From positions 75,670,792 to 75,734,791 of the forward strand of contig CATQJL010000305.1 of assembly GCA_958299035.1 (NCBI GenBank): a DNA stretch of 64,000 nucleotides, given 5' to 3'. The stretch is from Cylicocyclus nassatus. Its lineage: Eukaryota; Nematoda; Chromadorea; Rhabditida; Strongylidae. Positions 24,601-37,454 of the stretch are shown here, piece by piece (the first letter of the stretch is position 1; every line of letters begins with the position of its first letter). The notes below the pieces were generated by a model. The model made no database searches. It was not told the origin of the DNA and worked only from the letters and a program-made list of their open reading frames with translations. The translations under genes and the position numbers were made by a program.

Positions 24601-27600
24601 GGCTCCAAATACGAGAGCCAAAGAGAAGTATACGAAGGATGTGGTCAATTGAGCAGCAATCGTACCAGTAGGGATCGATCTCTGCGGATCCTTCAGATCA
24701 CCTGTGACAACAAAATAGCTTCTCCGTGTGATAGGAGCAAATTACTAAGCACACAAGTAGCAGGCAGTACGATTAATGAGATTATGATGTACAGGCTGTC
24801 TCAATGTGTGTGTCAAAGCTCCACTGGTTTCGCGCGGCCGCTCTGCTCGGCTTTGCGCCACGTTCGTGGAGAAAAGTTTGAGCATTATCTCACGGCTCTT
24901 TAAGTCTGCCTCAAGCGTGGAAAAATGCTCTGAGAATACGTTCGCGGATGCGGCGCAAGAATTGAGCGAGGCGGTCGCAACGACCCGCGCCGCTGAAGCT
25001 TCGACACTCACAGTGAGGCAGTCTGTACTATCAGAACTGCGCTTTTATCAAATCAGTTCGAAGAAGTATTCAAAAAACCACAAAAAATAAGGAATAAACG
25101 AACCACTCATATTTGCACCAGTGAAGATTCCAGTGACTGCTGGGAAGTAGATGGCAAGAAGCAACCAAAATGATGTTTGCACATCCTCAAAACAAATCAT
25201 ATGTAACAAACTCGCTTCCTTTGGCGATGCTCACAACTAACCTGGAACACATCACGGTTCAAATCTGCTTTGTCTTCAACAGTGGTGTGGAATGCTCCTA
25301 CGTAAGCGGAACCAAAATTATCTAAAACGTTGATATTTTGAGAAGAAAAGAAGAAAATTTATTTCATACATACCAACAAAAGCACTGCTTTTGAAACCGG
25401 GGAAGCCATTGATACATCTGATATTTGGGAAAGAGTCTAGTGAGCAATCTTCAGTCGGGCAAAGATTCTTGTACAAGAAAGGGTTGCTGAAAGAGATCCC
25501 CTCAGTAACATATTGGCAACTTTCACTTGAAGGAGATTTTGAAAGTTACAAAAAAGAAACAAGATAAGCCGATACCAGACTAAGAATCAAATTTCAAGCC
25601 AAACCTTATATTACAGTAATCACAGATATCATAAATAGTTCCATTGCCTTCCGGCATCAAAAATCTCGATTGCATTAAATGATCCCCGTACATGCACACC
25701 CTGAATTTTCAAATTATATTTTCATAAAAAACTGAAACGCCAGCGTACTTAAGTCCTGAATCTGGGCTCAATGTTTTCGCGATACCACCCGCGTAGCATG
25801 CAAGGATAGAGATGATTACACAGACCAGCGAAACCTAAGTAACAACACTTAATTAGGTGCATGACCGTGCAACAAAAAATAAAAGTAAATCAATTCACGC
25901 ACGGGTGCAAGCATCTGTACAAATTTCACTCCCATAGCGACAATAAGGAATTCGAGAAGAAGAAGTACGGTTGAGTAGAAGCGAAGGTTGTGCGTCATCA
26001 TGCCAAATAGTCCTATGAGATAAAATTTACAAATTTACCTTCTATATTAAAATTGAGCGGAACCAACCTGTTTGAGTGTGGACCTCTGTCCCACCGATGG
26101 TCAATCCAGGGAAGATATAAAGCTAAATAAACCGGTTAGGATAATTATAGAATTTTAGAATGTAACAAAAATCTTACCAATAAGATTTCCACACCACCCA
26201 CTAAGTACATGGATGCAGCAACCGTATTTGCTAAGTAGAATAAAAACCCGACAGCTGATCCAAATTCCGGTCCGAGATTTCGTGAAATCATGAAGTATGC
26301 ACCTCCACTTTCAACAACACCATTTGTTGCGACAGCGGATAAGGAGATGCATGTGAGGAATGTCTAAAAAACACTCATAATCCATTCCAAAAAATAAAAG
26401 ATAAATTGCATATATCAAGTTTTTTTTTCGATTCATCGAAGTGAATATCAAAAACTTACACATAGACAACACAAAGATAGAAGAAGGAATGTCTGGCCAA
26501 GTCCTGCGATTCCAACGACCCAACCTAATCGGATAAACATTGTGACGCCGAGAATATGTTGAATTGTTGGTAGATAAACACCGAGCATTACTCCGAGATC
26601 CGCCTGAACCATGCAAGTAAGAAAAAGATAAGAAAACACCAAATGATAACTTTCCAACCTTTTTCTTTTGGTTCTCGCTTTGAGCTCGTTCGAGTGGGCC
26701 AGGCGTAGTGTGGGCTCTAAGATAACTGGCGAAAAACGGCATCGACGGCTCTTCGAAGAGAGCCAAGTTGTGGTTACCGGCATCTTTGCCACCCCAGGAG
26801 AAAAGTTCTCCTAAAAAAAGTAAAGTCTAATGAAAGGAAGAGAAAATGGGGAGACTGCAAAGATTCATTATGCAGCTGGGCTCTTTTGTATATGCAAAGA
26901 TTTGCTGAAAGTCTCTTTAGACTGTATCTCTCCCTTGTCTCGTTCTCTATCTTGACTGTTTGCAAAGAACATTCTGGAGCCTCAGGTTTTTGGTGCAAAA
27001 ATGAAAGCGGGAAACGTAATCTAGTTCTATCGGCGTAAATTACTCAAAAGCCTTCCAAGCTTTTTCAAAATACATCTGAATTTGCAGCTGCAACTGAAAC
27101 GTAGAAAGTCTGCAGCGATTATTTCCAGCGCAGACGGGTGCAGCACAGCTGGTGTCTTGTCCACAGATCCAATATTGCGAGTGCCTCAATTTCTGTGCAA
27201 TTTGGTAGCTCGTACAGCACAGATACAGTACTCAACATTTTTAAAACTTAAATATTGTAAAAATGCTCAATAAAGTGCCTATGATGTTGAAACGAATGCA
27301 AAAAAATGTAACACAACAGACTGAAGCTTTGATTGTCAAAACTGTCAGAACCAATATGTTATGGCGCATCCAAACCGATTCTATGCAAATTTGTTACGGC
27401 CCGACATTACAGAAAATCGTAAAATCGCATGAAAATTTTGTCTTTTTAGGAGCTTTTGCTAGTAAATGCTTTGTATCAAAAAATTCATTGGCATCGTGTT
27501 CAAGTCTACCAGCATATTTGAAGCAAAATATAAACTGAAAGCGCGGTTTTTGGCTAAAGCAAAGCGCATAAATCAATGCAGACAGCACACGATTTGCGTA

Positions 27601-28066
27601 CATTGCGGCAACGCGGTTATTTCCTCAGTCGCAGGAACTGGGTAAGTATACAAACATGTGGAGTTTTTCTACAATCGTTCATGCCAGTTAGATGGCTTGT
27701 GAAAGAGTCTAGGGAAAGAGGACAACATAAATCTCGACAATGTCGGGCAAATCCTCAAAAATCTAACGAAAAAGTGAGAATAAAAATCTATCGAAAAAGT
27801 GAGAATAAAAGTGTAAAAATTATCAAAACATCAAAAGTAAAGTGGAACATACGATGACTACTGCTCCGTGAGAGTATTGAGTCATTGTGGGAAAGCGCAT
27901 GTGACTCAACATTTAGTGTGAACCGTGAACCAGCCAAATTCCTTGATGAATTAGGAGGAGGGGCAGCCGCTGCTGTAGACGGCTGACAATCTTGATCGCC
28001 TAATAGCTCGTTGTCTTCGCTTTCGCTCATCGGGGGTCCGTTTCGACGTTTATCAGAATTATTCAT
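21626..28066 (-). CDS. K-Cl cotransporter (SLC12A4-7/KCC family), complete
   Basis: Twenty-five exons (high to low): 28066-27853, 26810-26659, 26603-26460, 26363-26178, 26122-26068, 26012-25903, 25834-25749, 25700-25605, 25525-25374, 25321-25242, 25185-25104, 24701-24572, 24516-24301, 24237-24061, 24007-23888, 23833-23729, 23672-23498, 23416-23336, 23282-23147, 22948-22782, 22728-22609, 22547-22419, 22362-22138, 21935-21827, 21729-21626. They sum to 3351 nt (1116 aa), a normal KCC length, with every phase matching. The N-terminal tail includes NLALFEE. Membrane signatures are [52 protein letters not shown] and [12 protein letters not shown] Cys-containing outer loop spans exons 8-9. The C-tail has [29 protein letters not shown] and [11 protein letters not shown], and ends [13 protein letters not shown]. 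KCCs export K+ and Cl- together at the plasma membrane, setting cell volume and neuronal Cl-. Which of C. elegans kcc-1/2/3 it matches best cannot be told by eye. Confidence 0.95.
24792..25025. repeat. TA-flanked MITE inside a KCC intron
   Basis: The ends CAGGCTGTCTCAATGTGTGT and (reverse complement) CAGACTGCCTCACTGTGAGT form inverted repeats of about 30 bp with TA outside each. It fills most of the 402-bp intron between KCC exons 25104-25185 and 24572-24701. The end sequence resembles the TACAGTCTG MITEs at 11126 and 51574. Confidence 0.75.
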
Positions 28067-29402
28067 TACAAAAATAAGTTAGTACCGCGTTCGCGGGGTT
28101 TCTAACAAACCCGTCTGAATGGAGAGATTTCTGCAATCCTCAATAAATACGAAGTAGAGATAATTAGGAGGAACAAGCTATAAAAGAACGTGAATGGAAG
28201 TCAGCTGAGAGGTGTAATTAGAAGCTAGCGAAGCGAACATTTTTCAAAAGCACAGGAAAGACGGCGCGCAGGCAATAGGAAATCTAAGAATGTTTATAAA
28301 ATTAAAAAACGCTGCGTTCGTCGTTGCCAGGAAACGTTCAAGAAGAGCGTGTCAAACACTGCATTAAAATAATTGCGAAAGGCAGAAGGGACAGAAACTG
28401 TGACTCCAGATTAAGTGCACTGAGAGTGAAAGTTCTAGCCCACAAACGCCCTACGGCCATTAAAATATTTCTGCAAAAAAGAAACGATTTTGCATTTGCA
28501 TAGAGGAAACTCGAAAATGACATTCCTACTTGAACAAAAAGAAGTAGAGATTCCCTTTCCGCCTTTACAAAGCACAATAAGCGTTCGTTTCAACAGCCGA
28601 TAAGTGCGCTTTGCGTCAGTCGCCAGCCAGCCTAACCAATAAAGAGCTGACGTTCGGCCAAAAAACCAAAAAGCGCTGCTGTTCTTACACCTATAGGTTT
28701 GGATATTGCCAACAAACAGCTATGGATCAAAATTGCTTACAAAAAGACTGCATTCACTGCAAAAGCGCTAGGATTGTACATCAATACCAAGAGCTTGGAA
28801 AACATCGGAACAAAGGATGACGGGACGTATTGGTGCAAAACATACAAAACAGCAACCTGATATGTTCGCTGCGAGTGCTTGTTTCCAATAATACCACTCT
28901 CCTTAATACTGATCTAGTTGAAGCAAAGCAAATCATACCTCCCCGTCAAAATCGGAAGGTTTTTGTGCAGCCGCACAACATTGCAAGGATAAAAAGATTT
29001 TTAGACTACTAGGCGTCTTGCAATGAGTTTTTTATCTTTGTTGTTTCTACAGCGTCCATCACTTGAGAACAGCTGATTTCTAGAATGACGCAGCTCACAC
29101 ACATAGTTGATAACTTGACTATACAATTAGTTTAGTACAATTCATGGCAATAGCTTTGAAGAAGGTGGAGATAAAAAAGTAGGAACAAAGTATGAGAGTT
29201 GAAACGCGCTCCAAGTCCAAAATGAAGTTTGAATGATGATTCAAAAAATAGTTCATCTACACAAAATACCCTTTGATTTCCGGCAACTTTTTTTGACGGA
29301 CATAGTCTCCTACTTTTCCCCGGGCTGTTCAAGGAAAACGACTACTGCTAACATCTACAGTGATGAGAAAGCAACCTGACTAAACCTGGATTCCTAAGGC
29401 CA

Positions 29403-29565
29403 TACTTGATCCACTCAATCCGCTCGATCCGCTTCGTCATTGGTCAATCCAGTGAACTGATCAATAGTGAAGCTGATCAAGAGGATCAAGCGGATCAAGT
29501 GGACAACCGCTTCCGCTATTGGTCAGTTACCTAAATTGACTAATGACGAAGGGAATCAACTGGGG
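29403..29565. repeat. Imperfect fold-back repeat with GATCAAG/GATCCGC units
   Basis: CTTCGTCATTGGTCAATCCA on the left pairs with the inverse of TAAATTGACTAATGACGAAG on the right, with a second inner pairing of CTTGATCC/GGATCAAG units. No gene is inside. Confidence 0.55.
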
Positions 29566-29696
29566 AACGAGTATGGTGCGTGTCCAACAAAGCTGTCCGA
29601 AGTTACGCGTGTACGTCGCGGTTTTTTTCCCAACGGGATTCGGAACGACTATATGTTTCATTTTCCCCATGTATAGAATCTGATTTTCTTATGTAT

Positions 29697-29728
29697 CTAA
29701 TCTATCTATCCATCTATCTATCTATCTT
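29697..29728. repeat. (CTAT)n microsatellite
   Basis: Seven to eight tandem CTAT units with one interruption (CCAT). Confidence 0.8.
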
Positions 29729-29743
29729 AATATACAAAGAAAG

Positions 29744-29840
29744 TAAGCGCAATTCAAAAATCTGCAAATACGGGGAAACGCGTCGGGGTCCCGAAGCGAA
29801 CGCTCTTGCAAATAGCACCTTTAGCTGGTTCACTAGTCTT
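29744..29840 (+). repeat. GC-rich dispersed repeat, copy a
   Basis: It reads AAGCGCAATTCAAAAATC, then GGGGTCCCGAAGCG, then TAGCACCTTTA and GGTTCACTAGT. The first 19 bp recur inverted at 29957-29975, next to copy b. Confidence 0.6.
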
Positions 29841-29958
29841 AGACTAGGTTCACTAGTCTAATATGTAAAGAATCGAACGGCAATTAAGGCTGCGTTCATG
29901 CTGATCCCGAAATCCGGGAAAACAGTTCCAGCACAATGCTCGAACTGACGCTATTTGA

Positions 29959-30045
29959 TTTTTGAATTGCGCTTACGGCGGGAAACCGCGATGCGGTCTC
30001 GAAGCGCGCGGATGCAAATCTAGCACCTTTAATTACTGATTTGCT
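29959..30045 (+). repeat. GC-rich dispersed repeat, copy b
   Basis: It reads GCGGGAAACCGCGATGCGGT, then CGAAGCGCGCGGATGCAAAT and CTAGCACCTTTAATTACTG. Same order as copies a and c. Confidence 0.6.
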
Positions 30046-31212
30046 AATAGAAATGATTAAAACTACTTTCTAGACTATGCCTAGCGCGTAAAAACAAAAA
30101 GAAAGAGCATCATTAAGGTTTTTTTCTCGAAGAAAACAGGAAGAGTTTTCGATAAAATCACAGACATAGTGGGCGCTAAAGCAATTCCGCTAATGCAAGG
30201 GGATTGTGACGGACATAAAGCTAGAAAAGTGCGTATAAGTTGGAGGATATTCACTAGCAAGTCTATATATCTTCTACATAGAGCTGCCGCTTGAAATTTG
30301 TCTGCACTTTCAGCTACAAATAAGTCCAATTTGTAAGCCTGCCATCTTCTACTGCTTAGTTTCTGGGCGGAGTCGCGCGCGCGCATACAAAGCGCATGCA
30401 GCGCTGCGGCCGCGCGTCTTGAAGGTAATCAATAAATCTTCCGAGAAGAGCTTGCGCATAATAGGAAGGTAATGCGTGTTAATTGATTAGATTCAGATCA
30501 AACATGTTTATGGCTGATTGCAAACGAAAATAGCTTTACTTGGGCTGCTTACAATCGCGTCAGACGCATATAAGGGAAATAGTAATTGTATTTGCCGGGA
30601 AATGCTAGGCGAAGTGCGTCTGCACTGAGGGAAGGAGCAAATGGCTTGGCTCCGCAAAGCGGATAGCGTGGAGCAATGCGCTGGATCCCTCCCCATAAGA
30701 GCTGGAAGCACAAAGAACGGTCAGCGACAATGTATGTTTTCCACATTTTGGCTTAATTGGACTTCCTCAGATAATGAAATTTTATAGAAACCCGGAACTG
30801 CTCGTTAAGGAAGCAAGCACGGAAGTTTATTCATATTAAAACGGTGGCATATTAATGGCAGGTGAAAAGCAGCAGAGTTTACCCTAAAAGGAGAGAGCCT
30901 TGCATCTCATAAAGTATTGTCTCAAAGATTCATATTTTTCAGGTATAAAGCAAGAATGACTTTTCAATTTGGTAGATGGTCTGGATTTTCGGCGTCGGCA
31001 CTTGCTCTGCAAAGATCCTTGTGATTTGCTTGGGACGAGTTTCCATGGCGCATCATCAGGTAAGAGACGCAGACAGACCCTTGCGAATAAGCGTGGAAAT
31101 TATGGAGGTTGCGCGTACAATGCGGGAAATGCGCAATAACTGTGATTCGACAGATTTACAGGCAATAAAATTTGCTCTAGTTGCAAGCAAAAAAATCGAC
31201 CGAATATGTAAT

Positions 31213-31310
31213 GTAACGCGAATTCAAAAAACATCGGATAGCGGAAAACCGCGGCGCGGTCCCGAAGCGCGCGGATGCAATCTAGCACCTTTAATTACTG
31301 GTTCACTAGT
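31213..31310 (+). repeat. GC-rich dispersed repeat, copy c
   Basis: It begins ACGCGAATTCAAAAA, continues AACCGCGGCGCGGTCCCGAA and ends TTAATTACTGGTTCACTAGT. GGTTCACTAGT is only a weak B-box likeness, so a tRNA-derived SINE origin is not shown. Confidence 0.6.
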
Positions 31311-31667
31311 ATATAGGAAGTGTAGCTTAACATACTCAAAATCTAAAAATTTCTCAATATCATTTTCCTTTTTTATTTTTTTTTGTTTTGGTTTGAAAAA
31401 TTGAAGAGGGCTAAGAATTCTAAAGTGCAGGTGTCGTTACCGTTACCTTTGCAAAGGGGTGCCAGGTTCTTTAAAACAGGTATGCAAATTGTAATTTTAC
31501 ACATGGAATTTTCTGTGCAAACCTCTCCAACACACAAAATATGAAGGGCCGAGAAAATAGAATCTAAAAATAGAATTTCATATTAGGCAGTGACAATGCG
31601 CAATATCTTTTTTGCGTCACATCTCATGCATTTCTAATCAGTCATGTCCTTTCGCCATTATATTCTC

Positions 31668-34600
31668 TCATCGAGCGCAAATATTGCTTGGCCATGAATG
31701 TAGTTTGCAAAGGAATGCAATAAGGCTAGCTTTCCCATCATCCTCGGAAAAAACGTCTATTCTATCGATTTGCCGTCGTCTCAGCTCTACAGAGGCTTTT
31801 AGTAAGAGCGCAATTTCGAAATGCATCTGCCATTGAGGCTGTGGGTAAAAGAATTTGTGTCTATAATCCGGGAGATAGGGGGAGCAACAATTGGTGCACT
31901 TTGGCGCGTTCGTACTTTTGCAGAAAGCTGAGAAGAGTCGGGCATTTCGGCGGAGTAAGAAAACTTCCCAGTGTTTTTAGAATCAGAGAAAGAAGTAGAT
32001 CGCAAAGGATCCTTGACGATTTTTTTATCAGCAACGCTGTGGTAGTGAAGTAAAGTTACTTGAACTGCACCAAATGCGAGCTAATCAATAGTACGTATGG
32101 TTGAGTCAGAGACGCAGAAAATGCACACGTTGCGGCAGCGCGGTGTAACGCCACGAGTCGTGGCAGGAAAGCATGGCCGCAAATTCAAGCAAAATGCATG
32201 ATTCCCTCAAGAAAAACGGATTTTTTGCTTGCATGTATCTCACACTTACAGAAACACAGGGCTGCAAGACTTCGTGATTTGCATATATGAATTATTTGTG
32301 CTCGTACATACATTCCTGCATATTTCATTTGCTGCAGTAGAAGCAAGGATTGATTGCAGGTTTTTGATGAATGAGGTAAATGAGCTGCAGCTTTTTCCCA
32401 AAAGAATGACCGCTTAAATCAGCTGATGGCTAGCTATTTCCCCTGCTGGCACGGAGACATTTGATAAATTTGCTTGGTTTTGTTATTTGGGAGGTCTGGA
32501 TAACAGAAAGTGGGAAAGGAAGAAATAATTGAGAAAAGATACGGGAGTAACCAAAAGTCATTTTACTGGTGGTGGTCATGCATTTTGTAAGAGGAGGCTA
32601 GAATAGCTCAAAAAAAATCAGTATGGTTAGAATCCAATCTGAAAATCCAATGATTTCCTCATCAAATAAATTCGGTGAGAATCTGATTTTTTCAATGGAG
32701 AAATTAGTCCTTTCAGAGAAAATCATACGAAATTGTTGAGCAATGATCACAGTCGTCTGATTTATAACGAACGTATGGAGATGAGATATGAGGGCTATTA
32801 AGTTTAATGTTTCAAAATGAGCTTTTGTTGGGTTCAATTCCTAGAGCTTCCGTTGAAGGATTTATTGTCCTGGGAATGTAAACTGTCCCCTCAATTATCT
32901 TTGCGCATAAAAAGTTGGACAACTGATTCGATGATTTTAGAATTAGCCTACAATTACTAGGAAAATACGATTTTTTGAGAAGAAACTACAAAATTTTGTA
33001 GAAAGTGTAGCCACTACTATATGACTAGTCATTCGTGACACAACTTGATTAACCTCCCTTTTTGTCCCTTTTCTAGAAACTACTATTTATTTCCTTAGCG
33101 TGGGCTGAGAATTTGCAGATAAGTAGTTGGGTGACTCATTCTGAGGATAAAAAAAGCTTTTAACTACTCGATACGGACTTTCGTCATAGCTCAAGTTGCG
33201 AAAGGAAAGAATGGAAAGCTTTTTGTAGATAAAACCACAGCAACTATGCTTAGCTTAGACTATTTAAGTCTATGAATACCTCCGTAAGCTGCAAAACATT
33301 CTTATCAGTACCCACGTTTGCAAGAGGGATTATAAAAGTGAATGCTTTATGATGTCAAATGCGGCAATAAGTTATCGCAATGGCAATAGTATTAGCAGGA
33401 AAAGCTTTTGAGAAAGCTCATGAAAGCTCGTGAGGAATATTGATGTAGAATTGATTTTATTTTCTTTTTTACGAAAAAAAAAACGACACTAGTCATGAGA
33501 ACATGTTTCTCACGGCTCTGATAAAAGTTGAATGAATCATGCGTTACCACTTCTAATGGAAAGGAGGAAAAAAGTGCACACCTTCGAAAGAAAATGCTTA
33601 TACAATTTCAACAAGTTTTATGTTTTGTCTATAATAATTTCAAATTAAAAGTTATGAATTGATAAGATTACTAGATTTAAAGTCAATAAGATGCCCCGAA
33701 ATTGATTAGGAATAAATTTTTATTGATCTAATGATAGAAGTTTTGTTACAGCAACCTCTTCTCAAAAGGAAATTTTTCAATGAATAAAGGAAGGACAAAT
33801 AAGGTACTCGAGCTCTATAAAAACATTAAGCTGGTTGAAACGAATTTTCCTGAAAATCCTCAACTTTCCCTATGACGAATTCATTCACTGAAATTTTCGA
33901 AGAGATTCAAAATCAGTTTAGAATTTCAAAATGTTAAGACGTTCAGGGGAGTTCATACTCACCTAAAATAACTGAAAAGTTTTTGACTTTGATTACCTTT
34001 ACCAATTCGAAAACTCTATGGGGCTTATCAAAATCAGTTTAGAATTTCAATAGAGCATGATGGATGACCAAATCATAACTGAAAGGAAAAGAACACAACT
34101 AGCTGCTAAGGAGGATTGAGTGTCGATGTAGAAGTGCTTACTCCTCAAGTTTCAACACCGATGTAAGAGACGATTGAGGTACTCTGAGGATGTCAACACA
34201 AAGTGCAAGATATTTAGATTGCTGATAGCTTGTTCTACAAAAATTTCTGCTTTTTTTCTATGATTTTCAAAAGCGCTCTTTTCAGGCAAAATCGGCTTCT
34301 TGGCGACTTTTCATGAGTTTCATTTTTGAGAGTGGAAAAATTATGATTTTGGACAGCATTTCATGCAAAATTTCAAACAAAATTTGAAACAACAGACGAC
34401 AATTACTTTATTACTTTTATTACTTTAATGGATTCTTTCGAGATTTTTAGAAAAACGAGAGGTTCTGTTGAAGATCGAATGGCAAAGGAGTGGAGAAAAT
34501 ACGAATTCAAAAAATGTGGACTATCTCTCGAAATCAAACATGCGAGCGGTTTAGCTGGAATTGCTAAGTTTTGATGAAAAGTGCATTCTGAAATGCACTT

Positions 34601-36201
34601 GGAGAAGGAAGGAATTGAAAACACCTTTTCACCGAAGGAATTGAAAACAATTCCTTTTCACAGCCTTCTCACTAAACACCTGACTATTGAATTTCAATAT
34701 TTTTGAGGAACATTGAAAGAAAAATTTTAGAGACAGGTAATTAGCAGGCAAAGAAAATCGGAACTTTTACATGGTTGGGAAATTTCTTAGCAAGAAAGAA
34801 GAATCTAATGCACTGGGAATGCACTTGAATAAGGAACTGAAAACGATTTCATTTTTTTCAACTTCCTTAAAAGTTCAATTTTATTGGTTATTCTTCAAGA
34901 CGTGCTGAGCAGAAAAATTCCCTGAAGGGTAAATCCGCATCCAAGAAAAGTCGGCGTTCTTTTTTCTTGAATTTTATAAGAATATGACAAGTCAAAGTGG
35001 AAGCGGATGGCTTAGGTTTTTCACTTCGCCCGCGATTTTTCCAAAATTTCTCGAATCCAAAAGCTTTGCAAGAATCCATAACTAAAGCCTATAAACCAAA
35101 CGCCATTCTCACGTGAAAGGCACACATAATCCCATTTTTCCATGCCTGACTTTCACGCACAATTGAATCGACATGCATGAAAATAAAGCAGAGGAAATGA
35201 GACGATTTTCGTGAAGAAAACGCTGCTTTTCCTCTTCAAAAATCAATAATGCGTCTCGTAAAGAATGGAAAAACAATACGACATATGTCAATTGTCTCGA
35301 CGACATGAAATGGTGAGAAACGAGAAGAATATATTGTTGAAAGCTATTCTGCAGTTTTGATATGGGTTTTCGATCATTGGTGCTTGAAGTTTCCAAAAAA
35401 AGGAAAAATCCTGATAAGATAAAGTCATTAGGAATATTGGAAACTGGTTTTATAATCGGATGAAGAGATGATCTGTTTTTTTGAGCGCCTTCGTTTGCTT
35501 AAAGGCTGCAGAAAGCTTCAAATCGTCTAAGAAATAGAATTCTGCAAAATTTCGTAAAAATCTAGGAGATTCAGGTCCAGCTGAGAATAGTTACCACCCG
35601 AAGCTGTCAAGGCAGTAGAGCAGAGCCAGTGAATCAGAGTGAGAGAGGCGGGGGGGGGGGGGAGCACCCCGACCTCGCGGACTCTTCAAATTGTTCAAAC
35701 TTCTGTGATCGCGTTCGAAGATCACGCCCCAGCAATCGTTTCAGTAAACAATGAGTTTCTAGCGTCAGACAAAGTGTTTTCAACACAAAAAGTCCAGCTG
35801 CATAAAAAAAACTTCTGCAAAAACTCGTGAAAAACAACTTACTGTCTCCAAGGCTAACGTTCGAAATGTTTCTGTTACGTTCGTCTAGTCCACCGTTCGT
35901 TCTGAAAGGTTTTCATTACTCCAGTTCAAAAAATTAGAGAAAAAGGATTGTTTCATTAACGCAGGCAATGCATAACGCTGCGTACATTGCTGCAGCGCGG
36001 TCACGCGATGCCTTTGAGTCGCACAAAGCGATTCAAAGGCGCCGCGCGCCATCGTAAGTTTATATTTTAACAGTATCTATTCATAAGTAGTAAATATTTA
36101 TAAATGACGTACTCTGCCACATTTTCGCCAGTAGTTCCGATTACAGCAGCATCATTTGCCGGCGGCGCTGCTTTTCCTTTTTTAAGTTTCTCATCATCCA
36201 T
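31668..36201 (-). CDS. Small three-exon protein of unknown function, 125 aa
   Basis: Exons 36201-36113, 32036-31916 and 31838-31668 join in phase (89 + 121 + 171 nt), ending in TGA. Splice signals are good: donors GTACGT and GTACGA, acceptors CTACCACAG and TTTTACCCACAG. An acceptor TTTCATTCCAG lies 32 nt before the ATG, as expected for a spliced-leader site. The start MDDEKLKKGKAAPP is charged; the middle is Ser-rich (RSTSFSDSKN); the C-terminal exon looks folded (WQMHFEIALLLKASVELRRR, then IDVFSEDDGK). No signal peptide, membrane segment or known domain is recognised. The 4.1-kb first intron is unusual, so exons may be missing or the first exon may belong to another gene. Confidence 0.45.
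32040..36110. other. Long AT-rich interval, no further exon found
   Basis: This would be the first intron of the small minus-strand gene. It is A/T-rich with short GAAAAG and TTTTCAA runs, a poly-G run of 12 at 35650-35661, and only short frames without recognisable content. Confidence 0.4.
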
Positions 36202-36271
36202 CGTTAGACTTTTCCACCACGATGTAGTCTTTCTGGAATGAAATTATTTTTGGTCTGATATATTAGAAACC

Positions 36272-36367
36272 CTATTCTCGTTTTTCAGATATTTTTTCTT
36301 TTTCTTTCGCAGCTGCTTTCGCCACTTTCTTGGAAAATTCCGACGTCAGTTCCACGTCTGGGTTGCT
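36272..36367 (-). other. Coding-like minus-strand segment ending in a stop
   Basis: The frame reads SNPDVELTSEFSKKVAK followed by an Ala/Lys/Glu-rich helix and ISEKRE-stop. The stop lies about 40 nt before the putative trans-splice acceptor of the next minus-strand gene, a spacing seen in tight nematode operons. No in-frame upstream exon could be joined, so this is a candidate last exon only. Confidence 0.3.
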
Positions 36368-36865
36368 TAAAATCCAATATCACACGCTAGATTTAGGGCT
36401 TGAAGTCTTATAATTTTCTCATGGCTTGTGATATTTTTCTTGTTAACGCGGAAGAACATTTAGAGGGCATTTGTGCCATCCTCACTATGTAGTACATATT
36501 TTGAACCTGACAGCTGTTTTTTTAGAACTTTAACGAGTGAGACAGCTGACATTTACTGAAATTATTGACTTTTGAATTATTGTTGCCAGAAATTGATTGA
36601 AATGCTTAAGCTTTGCTTGTGGATGGTAGAAGAACTCAAATGGAGGATGAATTTTAAATCAAAACTCACTTGGAGTATGGTTTTTTTTTTGGAGTTAGTA
36701 CAGTCGCTCTAGATGTTTTTTAAGTTAGAAATGTTTTATATCTATCGTTTCAAATCATTGTTTATACATTAAGATTACTAGTACCTTTCTAATTGTGTCA
36801 GCACAATTTCTGCTCTGACTAATATCAATGAAAATAATTTCAAAAATAATCCTTAGGTTATCTAC

Positions 36866-37019
36866 AGATTCTCTCAGCCGCATTCATCAAAAAGATCTCC
36901 GCCTCTTTTAGGAGAGTCTCTCCGCTGTGGACGGAAAGTTCGCAAACTCCTTTACGAGGGTGGTAAATGAACATCTGAGCGCATACGGATTTGGCACTTT
37001 CGAATCTCACAATTTCCCA
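36866..37019 (-). other. Candidate exon with Cys-containing, PAN-like pattern
   Basis: Between acceptor ..GATAG and donor GTAGAT the frame reads SAKSVCAQMFIYHPRKGVCE then LSVHSGETLLKEAEIF. The C..(F/Y).Y....C.LS spacing recalls part of a PAN/apple domain, but only one repeat fragment is visible and both splice signals are weak. Confidence 0.3.
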
Positions 37020-37155
37020 CTATCGCGCCAGCCATGGGGCTGCTCACTTAAAGCGAGTTTTCTTCTTTAGGGAAAAGCATTGCTGTTACTTTGATATACT
37101 ATAGATGGAAAATCTTGGTTGTGCTTATCCCCCATATATAACATGTTGAAGCCAT

Positions 37156-37200
37156 ATCATTACTTGTACGTTGCAAACTATGCAACGTACAAGTAATGAT
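37156..37200. repeat. Perfect 20-bp inverted repeat, 5-nt loop
   Basis: ATCATTACTTGTACGTTGCA at 37156-37175 is exactly reversed at 37181-37200 around AACTA. Confidence 0.9.
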
Positions 37201-37454
37201 AAGTCAAGTCACAAGTAGTCATTTTTCCACTTTTTAATAGTAAAGAACCTCCAGAAAAAGCTTGCCACAGCCTTCATTCACGTAGTTTTCCAGTTTTCTT
37301 TGTCATGCTCTTCCCAGCTTTCATCTCTTTATATGACAAATTAGATGGCATGTCTTGTGTGTGCGTAACGAGGTGCTGTTCACTGCTTAAAAACAGCGTC
37401 TTTGCAGATTTATTCTCAGCTGCTATCTTGATAGAGTAACTTATTCTAAAACTA

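Larger units (their letters stand above)
28080..31660. other. Region upstream of KCC, no supported gene
   Basis: It holds the KCC promoter side, three copies of a dispersed GC-rich repeat, a fold-back repeat and a microsatellite. A plus-strand frame near 28720-28860 (LYINTKSLENIG.., DDGTYWC) looks protein-like for about 45 codons but is closed by stops and was not recognised. Confidence 0.4.

Noticed and set aside
29580..31404. CRISPR-like or tandem array suspicion from repeated GC blocks
   Set aside because: Spacing is irregular, copies diverge, and the genome is eukaryotic.
32822..32850. tRNA B-box-like GGGTTCAATTCC
   Set aside because: No A box or cloverleaf around it.
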